Source: Methylophaga thalassica
Lineage (GTDB): Bacteria > Pseudomonadota > Gammaproteobacteria > Nitrosococcales > Methylophagaceae
Assembly (NCBI RefSeq): GCF_030159795.1
Contig: NZ_BSND01000004.1
Coordinates: 434,001 to 498,000, forward strand
Direction: 5' to 3'
DNA length: 64,000 bases
Each line of letters opens with the position of its first letter. Within the stretch, counting starts at the first letter, position 1. Below the pieces are notes generated by a model, which was not told where the DNA came from, ran no database searches, and saw only the letters and a program-made list of their open reading frames with translations. Shown piece after piece: positions 22,210 through 31,050 of this stretch. Both the position numbers and the translations under genes were made by a program.

Positions 22210-22733
22210 GTAAGACGCTAATTCTAGGTGGTACCAAATCAGGTAAAAGCCGACTGGCTGAACAATGGGCAAACGCTACCAGCCGAGCTGTCAGCTATAT
22301 CGCCACGGCACAAGCACATGATGATGAAATGGCACAACGGATTAAACAGCATCAGCAACAACGACCAGACAACTGGCCAACCATTGAACAGCCGCTTTAT
22401 CTAGGGGATGCAATAAACCAAGCAACAACTGATGTTGTACTGGTAGATTGTTTAACCCTGTGGCTGACCAATCTTTTATTAGCTGAAGGCGATTTGCTGA
22501 CAGAACAGATATCCGCATTACTAGATACGCTGCAAACCACTGATAAACACATCATTATGGTCAGTAATGAAACCAATATGGGCGTGATGCCTTTGGGAGA
22601 CTTAACTCGTCGTTATTGTGATGAGGCTGGTGTCTTACATCAGCGTATCGCCAAAATGAGCGATAACGTCATCTTAACCGTGGCAGGTTTACCTCACATA
22701 TTAAAAGGACAACTGCATGAACAGCTTCGCTGA
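22206..22733 (+). CDS. cobU: Adenosylcobinamide kinase / guanylyltransferase
   Basis: 175 residues. The N-terminal P-loop [18 protein letters not shown] is followed by [20 protein letters not shown], where the His accepts GMP, and later [13 protein letters not shown] and [10 protein letters not shown]. It phosphorylates adenosylcobinamide and transfers GMP, giving AdoCbi-GDP for CobS. Called CobP in Pseudomonas. Start and stop overlap the neighbouring genes by 4 and 17 bases. Confidence 0.95.
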   Translation: MSKTLILGGTKSGKSRLAEQWANATSRAVSYIATAQAHDDEMAQRIKQHQQQRPDNWPTIEQPLYLGDAINQATTDVVLVDCLTLWLTNLLLAEGDLLTEQISALLDTLQTTDKHIIMVSNETNMGVMPLGDLTRRYCDEAGVLHQRIAKMSDNVILTVAGLPHILKGQLHEQLR

Positions 22734-23778
22734 ATGGCTAAAACAACCAGTTAAAGCGGTAGATAAGACGCATGAACAAAAAGCGCTGGCGCGTCAGCAG
22801 CAGTTGACTAAACCGCCCGGCTCTCTCGGGCAGCTGGAAAACTTAGCAGTCAAAATTGCCAGTTTACAGGCTAGTGAAATTCCGGACCTGACGCATGTTC
22901 ATATCACTGTTTATGCCGCAGACCATGGCGTCATGGCTGAAGGTGTTTCAGCCTTCCCCCAATCCGTCACCGCAGCCATGATCAGAAACTTTGCCAATGG
23001 CGGTGCTGCTATTAGCGTATTAGCACAGGAGTTAACCGCAAAACTCGATGTGATTAACGTTGGTACAGTAGACGCATTGGAAGACATTCCTGGCGTATTC
23101 GATAAACGTATCGACGCTGGCACGGCGAATTTCTGTCAGGGCCCAGCGATGACAGAGCAACAATGCCAACAGGCGATATTAGTTGGTCGTGATAATGTCT
23201 TAAGTGATATTGATAACATCCAACTCTATATTGCTGGTGAAATGGGGATTGGTAACACCTCTACCGCCAGTGCTTTAGCCTCAGCGCTGCTGAAATGCGA
23301 TCCTATCGATGTGGTGGGTCCTGGCACAGGACTGGACCAACAAGGTATTCAACATAAAGTCACGGTCATTCAACGTGCACTTGAATTACACCAATCAGAG
23401 CTGAATGCTGCTCCTCTGTCGACACTCACGCTATTGGGTGGCTTTGAAATCGCTGCCATGGTAGGTGCTTATCTGACCTGTGCCAAACAAGGTATTCCAG
23501 TACTGATAGATGGCTTTATTAGTACAGTGGCGGCATTAACGGCAGAGAGAATGCAGCCAGGATGCAAAGACTGGTTTATTTATAGCCATCAAAGTGCTGA
23601 GCCCGGTCATAAAGTGGTTTTAAACGCTTTAGACGCGAAACCATTACTTCAGCTGGATATGCGTCTGGGAGAAGGCAGTGGTGCCGCGGTGGCTGTTCCC
23701 ATTCTTCGCCAAGCCTGTCTGTTACACAATGGTATGGCCACATTCGAACAAGCCAATATCAGTAAAGGAGACAAGTAA
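22717..23778 (+). CDS. cobT: Nicotinate-nucleotide:dimethylbenzimidazole phosphoribosyltransferase
   Basis: 353 residues. Landmarks are LTKPPGSLGQLENLAVKIA, VYAADHGVMAEGVSAFPQSVT, GEMGIGNTSTASAL and the C-terminal RLGEGSGAAVAVPILRQA with the catalytic Glu. It makes alpha-ribazole phosphate from DMB, the product of BluB in the same operon, and nicotinate mononucleotide. Overlaps cobU by 17 bases and touches cobS. Confidence 0.95.
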   Translation: MNSFAEWLKQPVKAVDKTHEQKALARQQQLTKPPGSLGQLENLAVKIASLQASEIPDLTHVHITVYAADHGVMAEGVSAFPQSVTAAMIRNFANGGAAISVLAQELTAKLDVINVGTVDALEDIPGVFDKRIDAGTANFCQGPAMTEQQCQQAILVGRDNVLSDIDNIQLYIAGEMGIGNTSTASALASALLKCDPIDVVGPGTGLDQQGIQHKVTVIQRALELHQSELNAAPLSTLTLLGGFEIAAMVGAYLTCAKQGIPVLIDGFISTVAALTAERMQPGCKDWFIYSHQSAEPGHKVVLNALDAKPLLQLDMRLGEGSGAAVAVPILRQACLLHNGMATFEQANISKGDK

Positions 23779-24500
23779 TGTGGTTATCGTTCCAAATAGC
23801 CCTTCAATTTCTCACCATTATTCCGGTCAGCTATGCCAGTGCAACTGATCAACAGCTTGGACGTTCCTTAGTTTTTTATCCTGTTATTGGCTTGATTATC
23901 GGCTTAATTTTATCAGGACTCGTATCCGTCCTCCCTGTTTCCTATAGTTTGCTCAGTGCTGCTTTATTACTGACAGCTTGGGTATTATTAACGGGAGGCT
24001 TACATATTGATGGTCTTGCTGATTCGGCTGATGCCTGGTTAGGCGGTATCGGCAATAAACAACGTACGCTGGAGATTATGAAAGACCCGGCAGCGGGCCC
24101 CATTGCGGTCGTTGTATTAGCGTTAAGCTTATTAATCAAACTGGCCTTAGTGGAAATCGTTATCTCATCAGGCGAAACCTCCGCCTTAATCTGGAGCATC
24201 ATCCTGGCCAGAACGGCGATGCCATTATTATTTCTGACGACTAACTATGTCAGACCCAACGGCATTGGTGCCGTATTAAAACAGTGCCTTCCCGTCAAGC
24301 AAGTGAAATGGATGCTGCTTATCACCACCGTCATCGCATTATTCTGCCTGGGTTTCACACCGCTGTTACTTGGGTTGATCGTATTCTTATTACTTCGCTA
24401 CACGATGGAGCATCGGCTTGATGGCTTTACCGGTGATACAGCCGGGGCGATGGTCGAATTGCTGGAAATCAGCTTTTTATTGTTTTTAATTTTGTTTTAG
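23778..24500 (+). CDS. cobS: Adenosylcobinamide-GDP ribazoletransferase (cobalamin synthase)
   Basis: 240 residues, a polytopic membrane protein. It starts with WLSFQIALQFLTIIPV and contains the family motif GGLHIDGLADSADAWLGG, then KDPAAGPIAVV and the C-terminal GFTGDTAGAMVELLE. It joins alpha-ribazole phosphate to AdoCbi-GDP, the last ring-to-tail step, at the inner membrane. Its ATG shares one base with the cobT stop; cobO follows after nine bases. Confidence 0.94.
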   Translation: MWLSFQIALQFLTIIPVSYASATDQQLGRSLVFYPVIGLIIGLILSGLVSVLPVSYSLLSAALLLTAWVLLTGGLHIDGLADSADAWLGGIGNKQRTLEIMKDPAAGPIAVVVLALSLLIKLALVEIVISSGETSALIWSIILARTAMPLLFLTTNYVRPNGIGAVLKQCLPVKQVKWMLLITTVIALFCLGFTPLLLGLIVFLLLRYTMEHRLDGFTGDTAGAMVELLEISFLLFLILF

Positions 24501-24509
24501 GAAAATCCA

Positions 24510-25118
24510 ATGTCTGATACTGAAAAAAGTGAACGTCATAAAAAACGTATGCAACGCCATAAAAGCGTGGTCGATGAGAAAATTCAACAAGCAGAAAAAG
24601 ACAAAGGTTTATTATTAGTCATTACGGGTAATGGCAAAGGCAAGAGTTCTTCTGGATTTGGGATGGTGGCCAGAGCCTTGGGGCATGACATGAAAGTCGG
24701 TGTGGTTCAGTTTATTAAAGGCGCTTTTAGTACAGGCGAAGAATCATTTTTCCGTCGCTTTCCCGAAGAAGTTTCTTATCATGTGGTTGGTGATGGTTTT
24801 ACCTGGGAAACACAAAACCTTGAACAAGATATTGCTTCCGCAGAAAAAGGCTGGGAAATCTGCAAAGCCATGCTTAACGATCCAGAAATTGATGTCGTTT
24901 TATTAGATGAGTTGAATATCGTATTGAAAATGAAATATCTCAATGCCGAAACAGTATTAAATGACATCGCACAAAGACCAGAGATGCAACATGTCATTAT
25001 CACCGGTCGAGGAGCCCCTGACAGCGTGATAGAGGCAGCGGATACCGTTAGCCGTATTGAGGATGTTAAACATGCATTTCGTGCCGGTATAAAAGCACAG
25101 AAAGGCATCGAATTATAG
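24510..25118 (+). CDS. cobO: Cob(I)alamin adenosyltransferase, CobA/CobO/BtuR type
   Basis: 202 residues. The N terminus has a charged helix, then the P-loop VITGNGKGKSSSGFGMVARALGH, residues about 33-55, then VVQFIKGAF, LLDELNIVLKMKYL and VIITGRGAP. All are typical of the BtuR family, which transfers adenosyl from ATP to Co(I) corrinoids. It closes the operon; a strong terminator lies about 290 bases downstream. Confidence 0.95.
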   Translation: MSDTEKSERHKKRMQRHKSVVDEKIQQAEKDKGLLLVITGNGKGKSSSGFGMVARALGHDMKVGVVQFIKGAFSTGEESFFRRFPEEVSYHVVGDGFTWETQNLEQDIASAEKGWEICKAMLNDPEIDVVLLDELNIVLKMKYLNAETVLNDIAQRPEMQHVIITGRGAPDSVIEAADTVSRIEDVKHAFRAGIKAQKGIEL

Positions 25119-25403
25119 GCGCATTTTTACCCTGTCATAAAACTGTAAAGTTACTCACATTTTCTGTGGATAACTCTGTGATTAAGTTTGGAGTTAGTCG
25201 CTAAGTGCCTCTCATACAAAGGCTCTTCTCAAAATGGTTAAAAAATAACCATATAATTTTATTATTAAAAATCAATAAGTTATAATGCTGTCATTAAAAA
25301 TCAGTCGCTTACGGGAACTTTTTAATAAAAGCTTTACAGAAAAAAGACAAGTGTATAACTCTGTAGAAAAGTGTTGACATAGAGTAATGACCAGCACAAA
25401 ACA
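25119..25403. other. AT-rich intergenic region with a consensus DnaA box and related direct repeats
   Basis: No gene found. It holds TGTGGATAA (25165-25173), the exact complement of the DnaA consensus TTATCCACA. This lies within GTGGATAACTCTGT (25166-25179), which recurs with one change as GTGTATAACTCTGT at 25351-25364. ATTAAAAATCA also occurs twice (25264-25274 and 25294-25304). Function unknown. Confidence 0.5.
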
Positions 25404-25438
25404 AAAAGCCCGGTAGTGTTCACTACCGGGCTTTTTTT
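25404..25438. terminator. Strong bidirectional terminator between cobO and clpA
   Basis: 15-bp perfect stem AAAAGCCCGGTAGTG / CACTACCGGGCTTTT with a TT centre and T runs on both strands. It serves the converging cob operon and clpA. Confidence 0.93.
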
Positions 25439-25462
25439 ATTTCACTTTTTGAAACTGATAAA

Positions 25463-27727
25463 TCAGGATTTAACCGCTTCCGCTGCACTGTCCATTTCCA
25501 GATGAATATCCTCATCTTTTAGCGTGACACGAACATGTCCACCACCCTGACTCAATTTACCAAATAACAGCTCATCAGCCAGTGGTCGTTTGATTTTCTC
25601 CTGAACCAGTCTCGCCATAGGACGAGCGCCCATTTGCACATCATAACCATGTTCAGCCAGCCATTGGCGAGCCGCATCATTGACTTCGATAGTGACGTTT
25701 TTATCTTCAAGTAACATTTCAAGCTCTAATACCGCTTTATCCGCTACCCGAAGGATGGCATCCTTATCCAGAGGTTTAAATTGAATAATGCCATCAAGAC
25801 GGTTACGGAACTCTGGCGTGAAGGTACGTTTCAGGGCTTCATTACCGTCAGAGGTTAAATTGTCCTGCTTGGTGAAACCAATGGATGGTTTACTCATCTC
25901 AGCAGCACCGGCGTTGCTTGTCATCACTAACACGACATGACGGAAGTCCGCTTTACGTCCGTTGTTATCCGTCAATGTGCCATGATCCATCACTTGTAAT
26001 AACAGATTAAACACATCAGGATGCGCTTTCTCAATTTCATCTAACAACAGCACTGCGTGAGGTTGTTTGATGATGGCATCCGTTAACAGACCGCCTTGAT
26101 CAAAACCAACATAACCAGGAGGTGCGCCAATGAGTCTTGATACGGTATGGCTTTCCATATATTCCGACATATCAAAACGAATCAGATCAACACCCAGATT
26201 GTGAGCTAACTGACGTGTGACTTCGGTTTTACCTACACCGGTAGGACCTGCAAACAAGAAAGCACCTGTCGGTTTTTCTGGATGGCCCAAGCCTGAACGC
26301 GCCATTTTAATCGCAGAACCCAAAGCCGAAATCGCTTCATCCTGTCCGAAGATAACGCGTTTAAGATTATCTTCCAGTTTACGCAGATTATCCTTGTCAG
26401 CATTGGACACCGTTTTCGCAGGAATACGTGCAATTTTCGCCACGATAGCCTGCACATCATTCACACCGATCAGTTTTTTACGTTTAGACTTCGGTGCAAT
26501 ACGCTGAGCGGCACCGACTTCGTCTAACACATCAATCGCCTTGTCTGGCAGGAAGCGATCATTAATATGACGATGCGCCAACTCAGCAGCCTGTTCAATC
26601 GCCGCATTGGAGTAACGCACATTGTGGTGCTCTTCCAGACCAGGTTTAAGGCCTTTCAAAATTTCAATGGTTTCAGCCACACTAGGTTCTGGCAGATCAA
26701 TCTTTTGGAACCTACGTGCTAAAGCGCGATCATGCTCAAAAATACCCCGGTATTCCTGATAGGTAGTTGAACCAATACACTTCAGTTCACCACTGGCTAA
26801 TAACGGTTTTAATAAGTTAGCCGCATCCATCGTGCTGTTACCTGCACTACCTGCACCAATCATGGTATGGATTTCATCGATAAACAAAATCGCGTGTGGC
26901 TGCTTTTTCAATTCACGTAATAAGGCTTTCAGACGTTTTTCAAAATCACCCCGGTATTTTGTACCGGCAACCAGTGCGCCCATATCTAAAGAATAAATGG
27001 TGGTTTCTGCTAACACTTCAGGCACGTCACCATGAACAATGCGTCTTGCCAAACCTTCAGCCAGAGCTGTTTTACCGACCCCTGCTTCACCGACAAATAA
27101 AGGATTATTTTTACGACGACGACACAGGATTTGTAGCGTACGTTCTAATTCATGGGCACGACCAACAAGCGGATCGATTTTACCTTTGATGGCGGCTGCA
27201 TTCAGATTTTCGGCATACAATGTCAGAGGACTTTTATCCTCATCAGAAACATCTTCGCTTTCTACTTTAGCTTCTGATTCTGATGTAGCAGCATTATCCT
27301 CAACATCGCCATGACTAATCGCATTGACGACATCCAAACGTGTGACATCCTGCTTTTGCAATAAGTAAACGGCTTGAGATTGTTGTTCAGAAAAGATCGA
27401 CACCAGAACGTTTGCCCCAGTCACCTCAGAACCACCTGATGACTGAACATGCATCACAGCGCGCTGTAGAATACGTTGGAATGCCAGCGTTGGTTGAGTT
27501 TCGCGCTCACTATCCTCAGCGAGTGTCGGTAGATTATCAGCCAGAAAATCGCTTAGTTCCTGTCGTAAAACAGTGATATCTACTTCGCACGCCTTCAATA
27601 CGGCCAGTGCCTGACCATTTTCCAGCAGCGCTAATAAGAGATGCTCAACGGTAAGAAACTCATGAGCACGTTGGCGAGCATAATTAAATGCTTGGCTGAG
27701 GGTTTGTTCGAGCTCTTTACTTAACAT
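25463..27727 (-). CDS. clpA: ATP-dependent Clp protease ATP-binding subunit ClpA
   Basis: 754 residues from ATG 27727, with AAGGTGG upstream; a GTG four codons earlier is less likely. The N-terminal double Clp repeat (about 1-145), which binds ClpS, is followed by AAA domain 1 (GEAGVGKTALAEGLA, LFIDEIHTMIGAG) and AAA domain 2 (GPTGVGKTEVTRQLA, LLDEIEKAHPDV). The acidic linker between the N domain and AAA1 is somewhat long. ClpA unfolds substrates for ClpP. clpS lies 37 bases upstream in the same direction, the usual arrangement; clpP is not in the window. Confidence 0.96.
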   Translation of the reverse strand: MLSKELEQTLSQAFNYARQRAHEFLTVEHLLLALLENGQALAVLKACEVDITVLRQELSDFLADNLPTLAEDSERETQPTLAFQRILQRAVMHVQSSGGSEVTGANVLVSIFSEQQSQAVYLLQKQDVTRLDVVNAISHGDVEDNAATSESEAKVESEDVSDEDKSPLTLYAENLNAAAIKGKIDPLVGRAHELERTLQILCRRRKNNPLFVGEAGVGKTALAEGLARRIVHGDVPEVLAETTIYSLDMGALVAGTKYRGDFEKRLKALLRELKKQPHAILFIDEIHTMIGAGSAGNSTMDAANLLKPLLASGELKCIGSTTYQEYRGIFEHDRALARRFQKIDLPEPSVAETIEILKGLKPGLEEHHNVRYSNAAIEQAAELAHRHINDRFLPDKAIDVLDEVGAAQRIAPKSKRKKLIGVNDVQAIVAKIARIPAKTVSNADKDNLRKLEDNLKRVIFGQDEAISALGSAIKMARSGLGHPEKPTGAFLFAGPTGVGKTEVTRQLAHNLGVDLIRFDMSEYMESHTVSRLIGAPPGYVGFDQGGLLTDAIIKQPHAVLLLDEIEKAHPDVFNLLLQVMDHGTLTDNNGRKADFRHVVLVMTSNAGAAEMSKPSIGFTKQDNLTSDGNEALKRTFTPEFRNRLDGIIQFKPLDKDAILRVADKAVLELEMLLEDKNVTIEVNDAARQWLAEHGYDVQMGARPMARLVQEKIKRPLADELLFGKLSQGGGHVRVTLKDEDIHLEMDSAAEAVKS

Positions 27728-27764
27728 GTTACGTTCCACCTTATTGGTTGGATATCGAACTAGG

Positions 27765-28091
27765 TCATTCCTCTTCCATCGTACACTGCAATGGATGACC
27801 GTGGCTTTGAGAATAGCTGTTGACCTGTTCGACTTTCGCTTCAGCTATCTCATAGGTAAAAATACCACACAAGGCACTACCTTCGGTATGCACTTGAAGC
27901 ATGGTGCGTGTAGCACGCTCACGCCCCATGCCAAAAAGGTTTTCGAGGACTTCAATCACAAAATCCATTGGCGTGTAGTCATCATTTAGCATAATCACCC
28001 GGTACTTGGGTGGTTGCTTCAAGTCTGGCTTTGCTGGAGCAACGGCATATTCATTGTCGTTGTTCCATTCGTGATCATTTTCCTGACTCAT
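27765..28091 (-). CDS. clpS: ClpA adaptor ClpS
   Basis: 108 residues. Residues 1-25 form a flexible acidic N terminus. The core has [22 protein letters not shown] and the later [21 protein letters not shown], the N-degron binding pocket (Asn-Asp and Met residues). ClpS delivers N-end-rule substrates to ClpA and blocks other substrates. It is followed by clpA and preceded by a monothiol glutaredoxin gene eight bases upstream, suggesting one transcription unit. Confidence 0.96.
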   Translation of the reverse strand: MSQENDHEWNNDNEYAVAPAKPDLKQPPKYRVIMLNDDYTPMDFVIEVLENLFGMGRERATRTMLQVHTEGSALCGIFTYEIAEAKVEQVNSYSQSHGHPLQCTMEEE

Positions 28092-28099
28092 GCCCTTTT

Positions 28100-28411
28100 T
28101 TAGCTCGCTTCATCAATCATTTTTTGTAATTCGCCGTTTTCATACAGCTCCATAATAATGTCACAACCACCCACTAATTCACCTTTAATATACAGTTGTG
28201 GGAAGGTTGGCCAATCTGCATAACGATGCAGATTTTCACGCACATCTGGCTCTGCCAATACATTCACATAAGCAAATTCTGCACCACACGCAGATATGGC
28301 TTGAGAAGCCCGGCTTGAAAAACCACATTGTGGAAACTCAGGCGTCCCTTTCATAAACAAAATGACCGGGTTTGATTGAATCGCCTGTGTAATTTTTTCC
28401 ATTACTTCCAT
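28100..28411 (-). CDS. grxD: Monothiol glutaredoxin, Grx4 type
   Basis: 103 residues of thioredoxin fold with the monothiol active site PQCGFSSRA and the glutathione-binding [19 protein letters not shown]. Grx4 proteins carry or transfer [2Fe-2S] clusters and pair with BolA. The gene lies immediately upstream of clpS-clpA on the same strand; a functional link is not evident. Confidence 0.95.
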   Translation of the reverse strand: MEVMEKITQAIQSNPVILFMKGTPEFPQCGFSSRASQAISACGAEFAYVNVLAEPDVRENLHRYADWPTFPQLYIKGELVGGCDIIMELYENGELQKMIDEAS

Positions 28412-28485
28412 TCTTTAATCCTCGTAGTTTTGAAATTTATTATGTCTGATGAGATGGGGATGCTTTTATAGTTTTCAAGCTTAGG

Positions 28486-29331
28486 CTAGTTATATTCAAG
28501 CTGCAATAAGCCAAGAATCGCATCCAGTCCATTATGATTTATTGCTGTCGCCGCCTGCTGCTGCACTTTCGGTTTAGCGTGATAGGCCACACTCAAACCA
28601 GCTGGCTCCATCATTAATAAATCATTCGCCCCATCCCCCACCGCTATTGTTTGTTCAGCGACAATGTTCATTTTGTTACAACATGACAACAGAAAATCGG
28701 CTTTGGTTTGTGCACCACAAATATCGCCGTCAACTTCTCCAGTGAGTTTGCCGTCTTTTTCTGCCAGCTTATTGGCCTGAGTAAAATCAAGCCCTAAACG
28801 CTGCTTTAATCTATCGGTAAAAAAGGTGAAGCCACCCGATACTAATGCCAGGCTAAAGCCATGTTGTTTAAGTGTCGACACCATCAACTCAGCCCCAGGA
28901 CTCAATCGCAAACGTTCATCATAAACTCGTTCAAGAACCTCAACATCCAGACCTTTCAATAAGGACACTCGCTTGCGAAGTGAAGTTTCGAAGTCTATTT
29001 CGCCTCGCATCGCTGATTCTGTAATCGCTGCGACTTCGGGTTTTAGGTTCATAAAATCAGCGATTTCATCAATACACTCGATGGTAATCAGCGTTGAATC
29101 CATATCGGTGACGAGAAGTTTAGCGGCACGATGATCAAATTGTTCTGGTATCAGATTAATATCGAAATCATATTGCTGACGAAGCTGATGCATAGCCTCA
29201 GCATCAATGCCAGAGACATGAGTCACCGTCACATAGTGTTTATACCAGTTAAACTGACCAGAATATTGATGGGCGATCTGCTCTGCCAGTTCGTGAGTGA
29301 GAGTTTTGCCTTGCAGTACCAGTGTTGTCAT
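28486..29331 (-). CDS. serB: Phosphoserine phosphatase
   Basis: 281 residues. An N-terminal ACT-like region (about 1-70) precedes the HAD domain with VTDMDSTLITIECIDEIADF (nucleophile Asp), SGGFTFF (Ser) and VGDGANDLLMM. It dephosphorylates phosphoserine, the last step of serine synthesis. The next gene upstream, ppa, has its own terminator, so serB is probably transcribed alone. Confidence 0.95.
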   Translation of the reverse strand: MTTLVLQGKTLTHELAEQIAHQYSGQFNWYKHYVTVTHVSGIDAEAMHQLRQQYDFDINLIPEQFDHRAAKLLVTDMDSTLITIECIDEIADFMNLKPEVAAITESAMRGEIDFETSLRKRVSLLKGLDVEVLERVYDERLRLSPGAELMVSTLKQHGFSLALVSGGFTFFTDRLKQRLGLDFTQANKLAEKDGKLTGEVDGDICGAQTKADFLLSCCNKMNIVAEQTIAVGDGANDLLMMEPAGLSVAYHAKPKVQQQAATAINHNGLDAILGLLQLEYN

Positions 29332-29356
29332 GATGTTTCCGCACTAGATAAAAAAA

Positions 29357-29382
29357 CGGCGAGCTGAAAACTCAGCTCGCCG
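29357..29382 (-). terminator. Intrinsic terminator of ppa
   Basis: 11-bp perfect stem CGGCGAGCTGA / TCAGCTCGCCG with a 4-base loop and a run of seven T on the minus strand. It lies between ppa and serB. Confidence 0.93.
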
Positions 29383-29404
29383 AATCATTGTAAATCAGTC
29401 AGAT

Positions 29405-29944
29405 TTAAAATTGGGGTTTAACAGGTGCTGATTTAAAACGTTCAACACTGGCCACAATTTCAGTTTCAGCTTCAGCTTTACCCACCCAGCCTTCAACTTT
29501 GACCCATTTGTTCTTTTCTAAATCTTTGTAGTGTTCAAAGAAATGTGAAAGTTGATTCAACAGACGTTCTGGTAAGTCATTAATATCTTTCACATCATCG
29601 TACATTTTATCGTGTGGCACGGCGATGATTTTGGCATCTTCACCAGACTCATCGGTCATTTTTAACATGCCCACAGGACGGCAACTGACTACTGAGCCAC
29701 TGATTAATGCGTACGGGCTGACAACCAATACATCAACCGGATCACCGTCATCAGACAACGTGTGTGGAACATAACCATAGTTGCATGGATAAAACATCGC
29801 AGTATTCATGAAACGGTCAACAAAAAGTGCCCCGGTTTCTTTATCAACTTCGTATTTCACAGGATCAGAATGTGAAGGGATTTCAATAATGACATTGATG
29901 TCTGTTGGCAAATTTTTGCCTGAACCAACACGGTCGAGATTCAT
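29405..29944 (-). CDS. ppa: Inorganic pyrophosphatase, soluble family I
   Basis: 179 residues from ATG 29944, with GGAG about ten bases upstream; a 10-residue longer frame exists. Active-site residues are in [24 protein letters not shown] and [10 protein letters not shown] (metal-binding Asp cluster). It hydrolyses PPi to two Pi in the cytoplasm. A membrane pyrophosphatase gene lies about 1.1 kb away, so the cell has both heat-releasing and energy-saving PPi disposal. Confidence 0.95.
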   Translation of the reverse strand: MNLDRVGSGKNLPTDINVIIEIPSHSDPVKYEVDKETGALFVDRFMNTAMFYPCNYGYVPHTLSDDGDPVDVLVVSPYALISGSVVSCRPVGMLKMTDESGEDAKIIAVPHDKMYDDVKDINDLPERLLNQLSHFFEHYKDLEKNKWVKVEGWVGKAEAETEIVASVERFKSAPVKPQF

Positions 29945-30110
29945 AGGGTTATGCTCCAGATAGCAAATAAACAAAGTCGCTGATTATAGAAGAAAAGCCC
30001 TTCAGGTTAAACTCTCAGCAAGTGAATAAGCATTATTCTTCATAACATCGCCAATCTGACTTTATGTCACGCGCTAAATCCATAAGCGATAAACGCAGCA
30101 AGTCACTCAA

Positions 30111-30902
30111 TTAGCGAACGAGAAAGAACGCAGCTAACGCAAAAAGAAATAGTGAAAATAAACGACTCAGGATATGGCTTGGTAACGTCTTGGCTAATTT
30201 TGCGCCAATCGGTGCAACCCAGACACTGGTGGCAATAATCCCTAAAAAGGCTTGCCAGTGAACAAAGCCGCTCTGCCACTGCCCATCAACATGTTCGAGT
30301 TGGGATCCAATCAATATGTAGCCAGCGGCCCCACTTAAGGCAATAGGCAAACCACACGCCGCCGCAGTTCCCACCGCACGTTGCATAGAAAGTCCACTCA
30401 TCACCAGGTATGGCACAACCAGTGAACCACCACCAATTCCAACCATAGCGGAGACAATACCAGTAATTAAACCAGCAGAAAAAATACTCGGGGCTGCTAA
30501 AAACTTAGTTGAGACAGATTTAGGTGGCGGCAACCACATTTTTACTGCTACCAACAAAGCAAATACCCCAAACCATATCTTTAAAATATGGCTAGGCATG
30601 GAACTAGCAATATAGGCCCCGGCAAAGCTACCTAATACAAGGCTTGGTGCCAGCTTTTTCACCAAGTGCCATTGCGTTGTTTCATATTTGTGGTGAGCTA
30701 ACATAGAGGAGATTGAGGTAACACTAATCGTCATTAATGAAGTAGCAATAGCCACATGAATCGCAATGTCAGATGACATACCCTGCCAGCCAAAAACCAG
30801 CATAAGAATAGGCACAATGATCAGTCCGCCACCGATACCAAACAAACCGGCCAGTAAACCAGACACCAAACCTGCAATTAGATAGCCAATCCATTCTGCC
30901 AT
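30111..30902 (-). CDS. TauE/SafE (TSUP) family anion permease
   Basis: 263 residues with about eight membrane helices in two similar halves, each starting with a glycine-rich motif (LLAGLFGIGGGLIIVPIL; VSAMVGIGGGSLVVPYL). This is the repeat signature of the TSUP family, whose members export sulfite, sulfoacetate or other organosulfur anions. The substrate cannot be read from sequence. It is divergent from hppA across a 148-base gap. Confidence 0.88.
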   Translation of the reverse strand: MAEWIGYLIAGLVSGLLAGLFGIGGGLIIVPILMLVFGWQGMSSDIAIHVAIATSLMTISVTSISSMLAHHKYETTQWHLVKKLAPSLVLGSFAGAYIASSMPSHILKIWFGVFALLVAVKMWLPPPKSVSTKFLAAPSIFSAGLITGIVSAMVGIGGGSLVVPYLVMSGLSMQRAVGTAAACGLPIALSGAAGYILIGSQLEHVDGQWQSGFVHWQAFLGIIATSVWVAPIGAKLAKTLPSHILSRLFSLFLFALAAFFLVR

Positions 30903-31050
30903 AAAGGGTACTCTCTATTTCGTTCCAACTGGGCAAATCAATAAGATAAGTCTTTGACTTTACTTGAATATGTCAGGCGCGTATAAAAGGTAGAAAAACC
31001 ATAATAAACGTGTTTCACGCCCACAGTTCGTAATGAAGAGAGGGAATTCT

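Noticed and set aside
25160-25180. Chromosomal origin suggested by the DnaA box
   Set aside because: Only one perfect box, no dnaA, dnaN, gidA or rpmH nearby, and no AT-rich 13-mer cluster.
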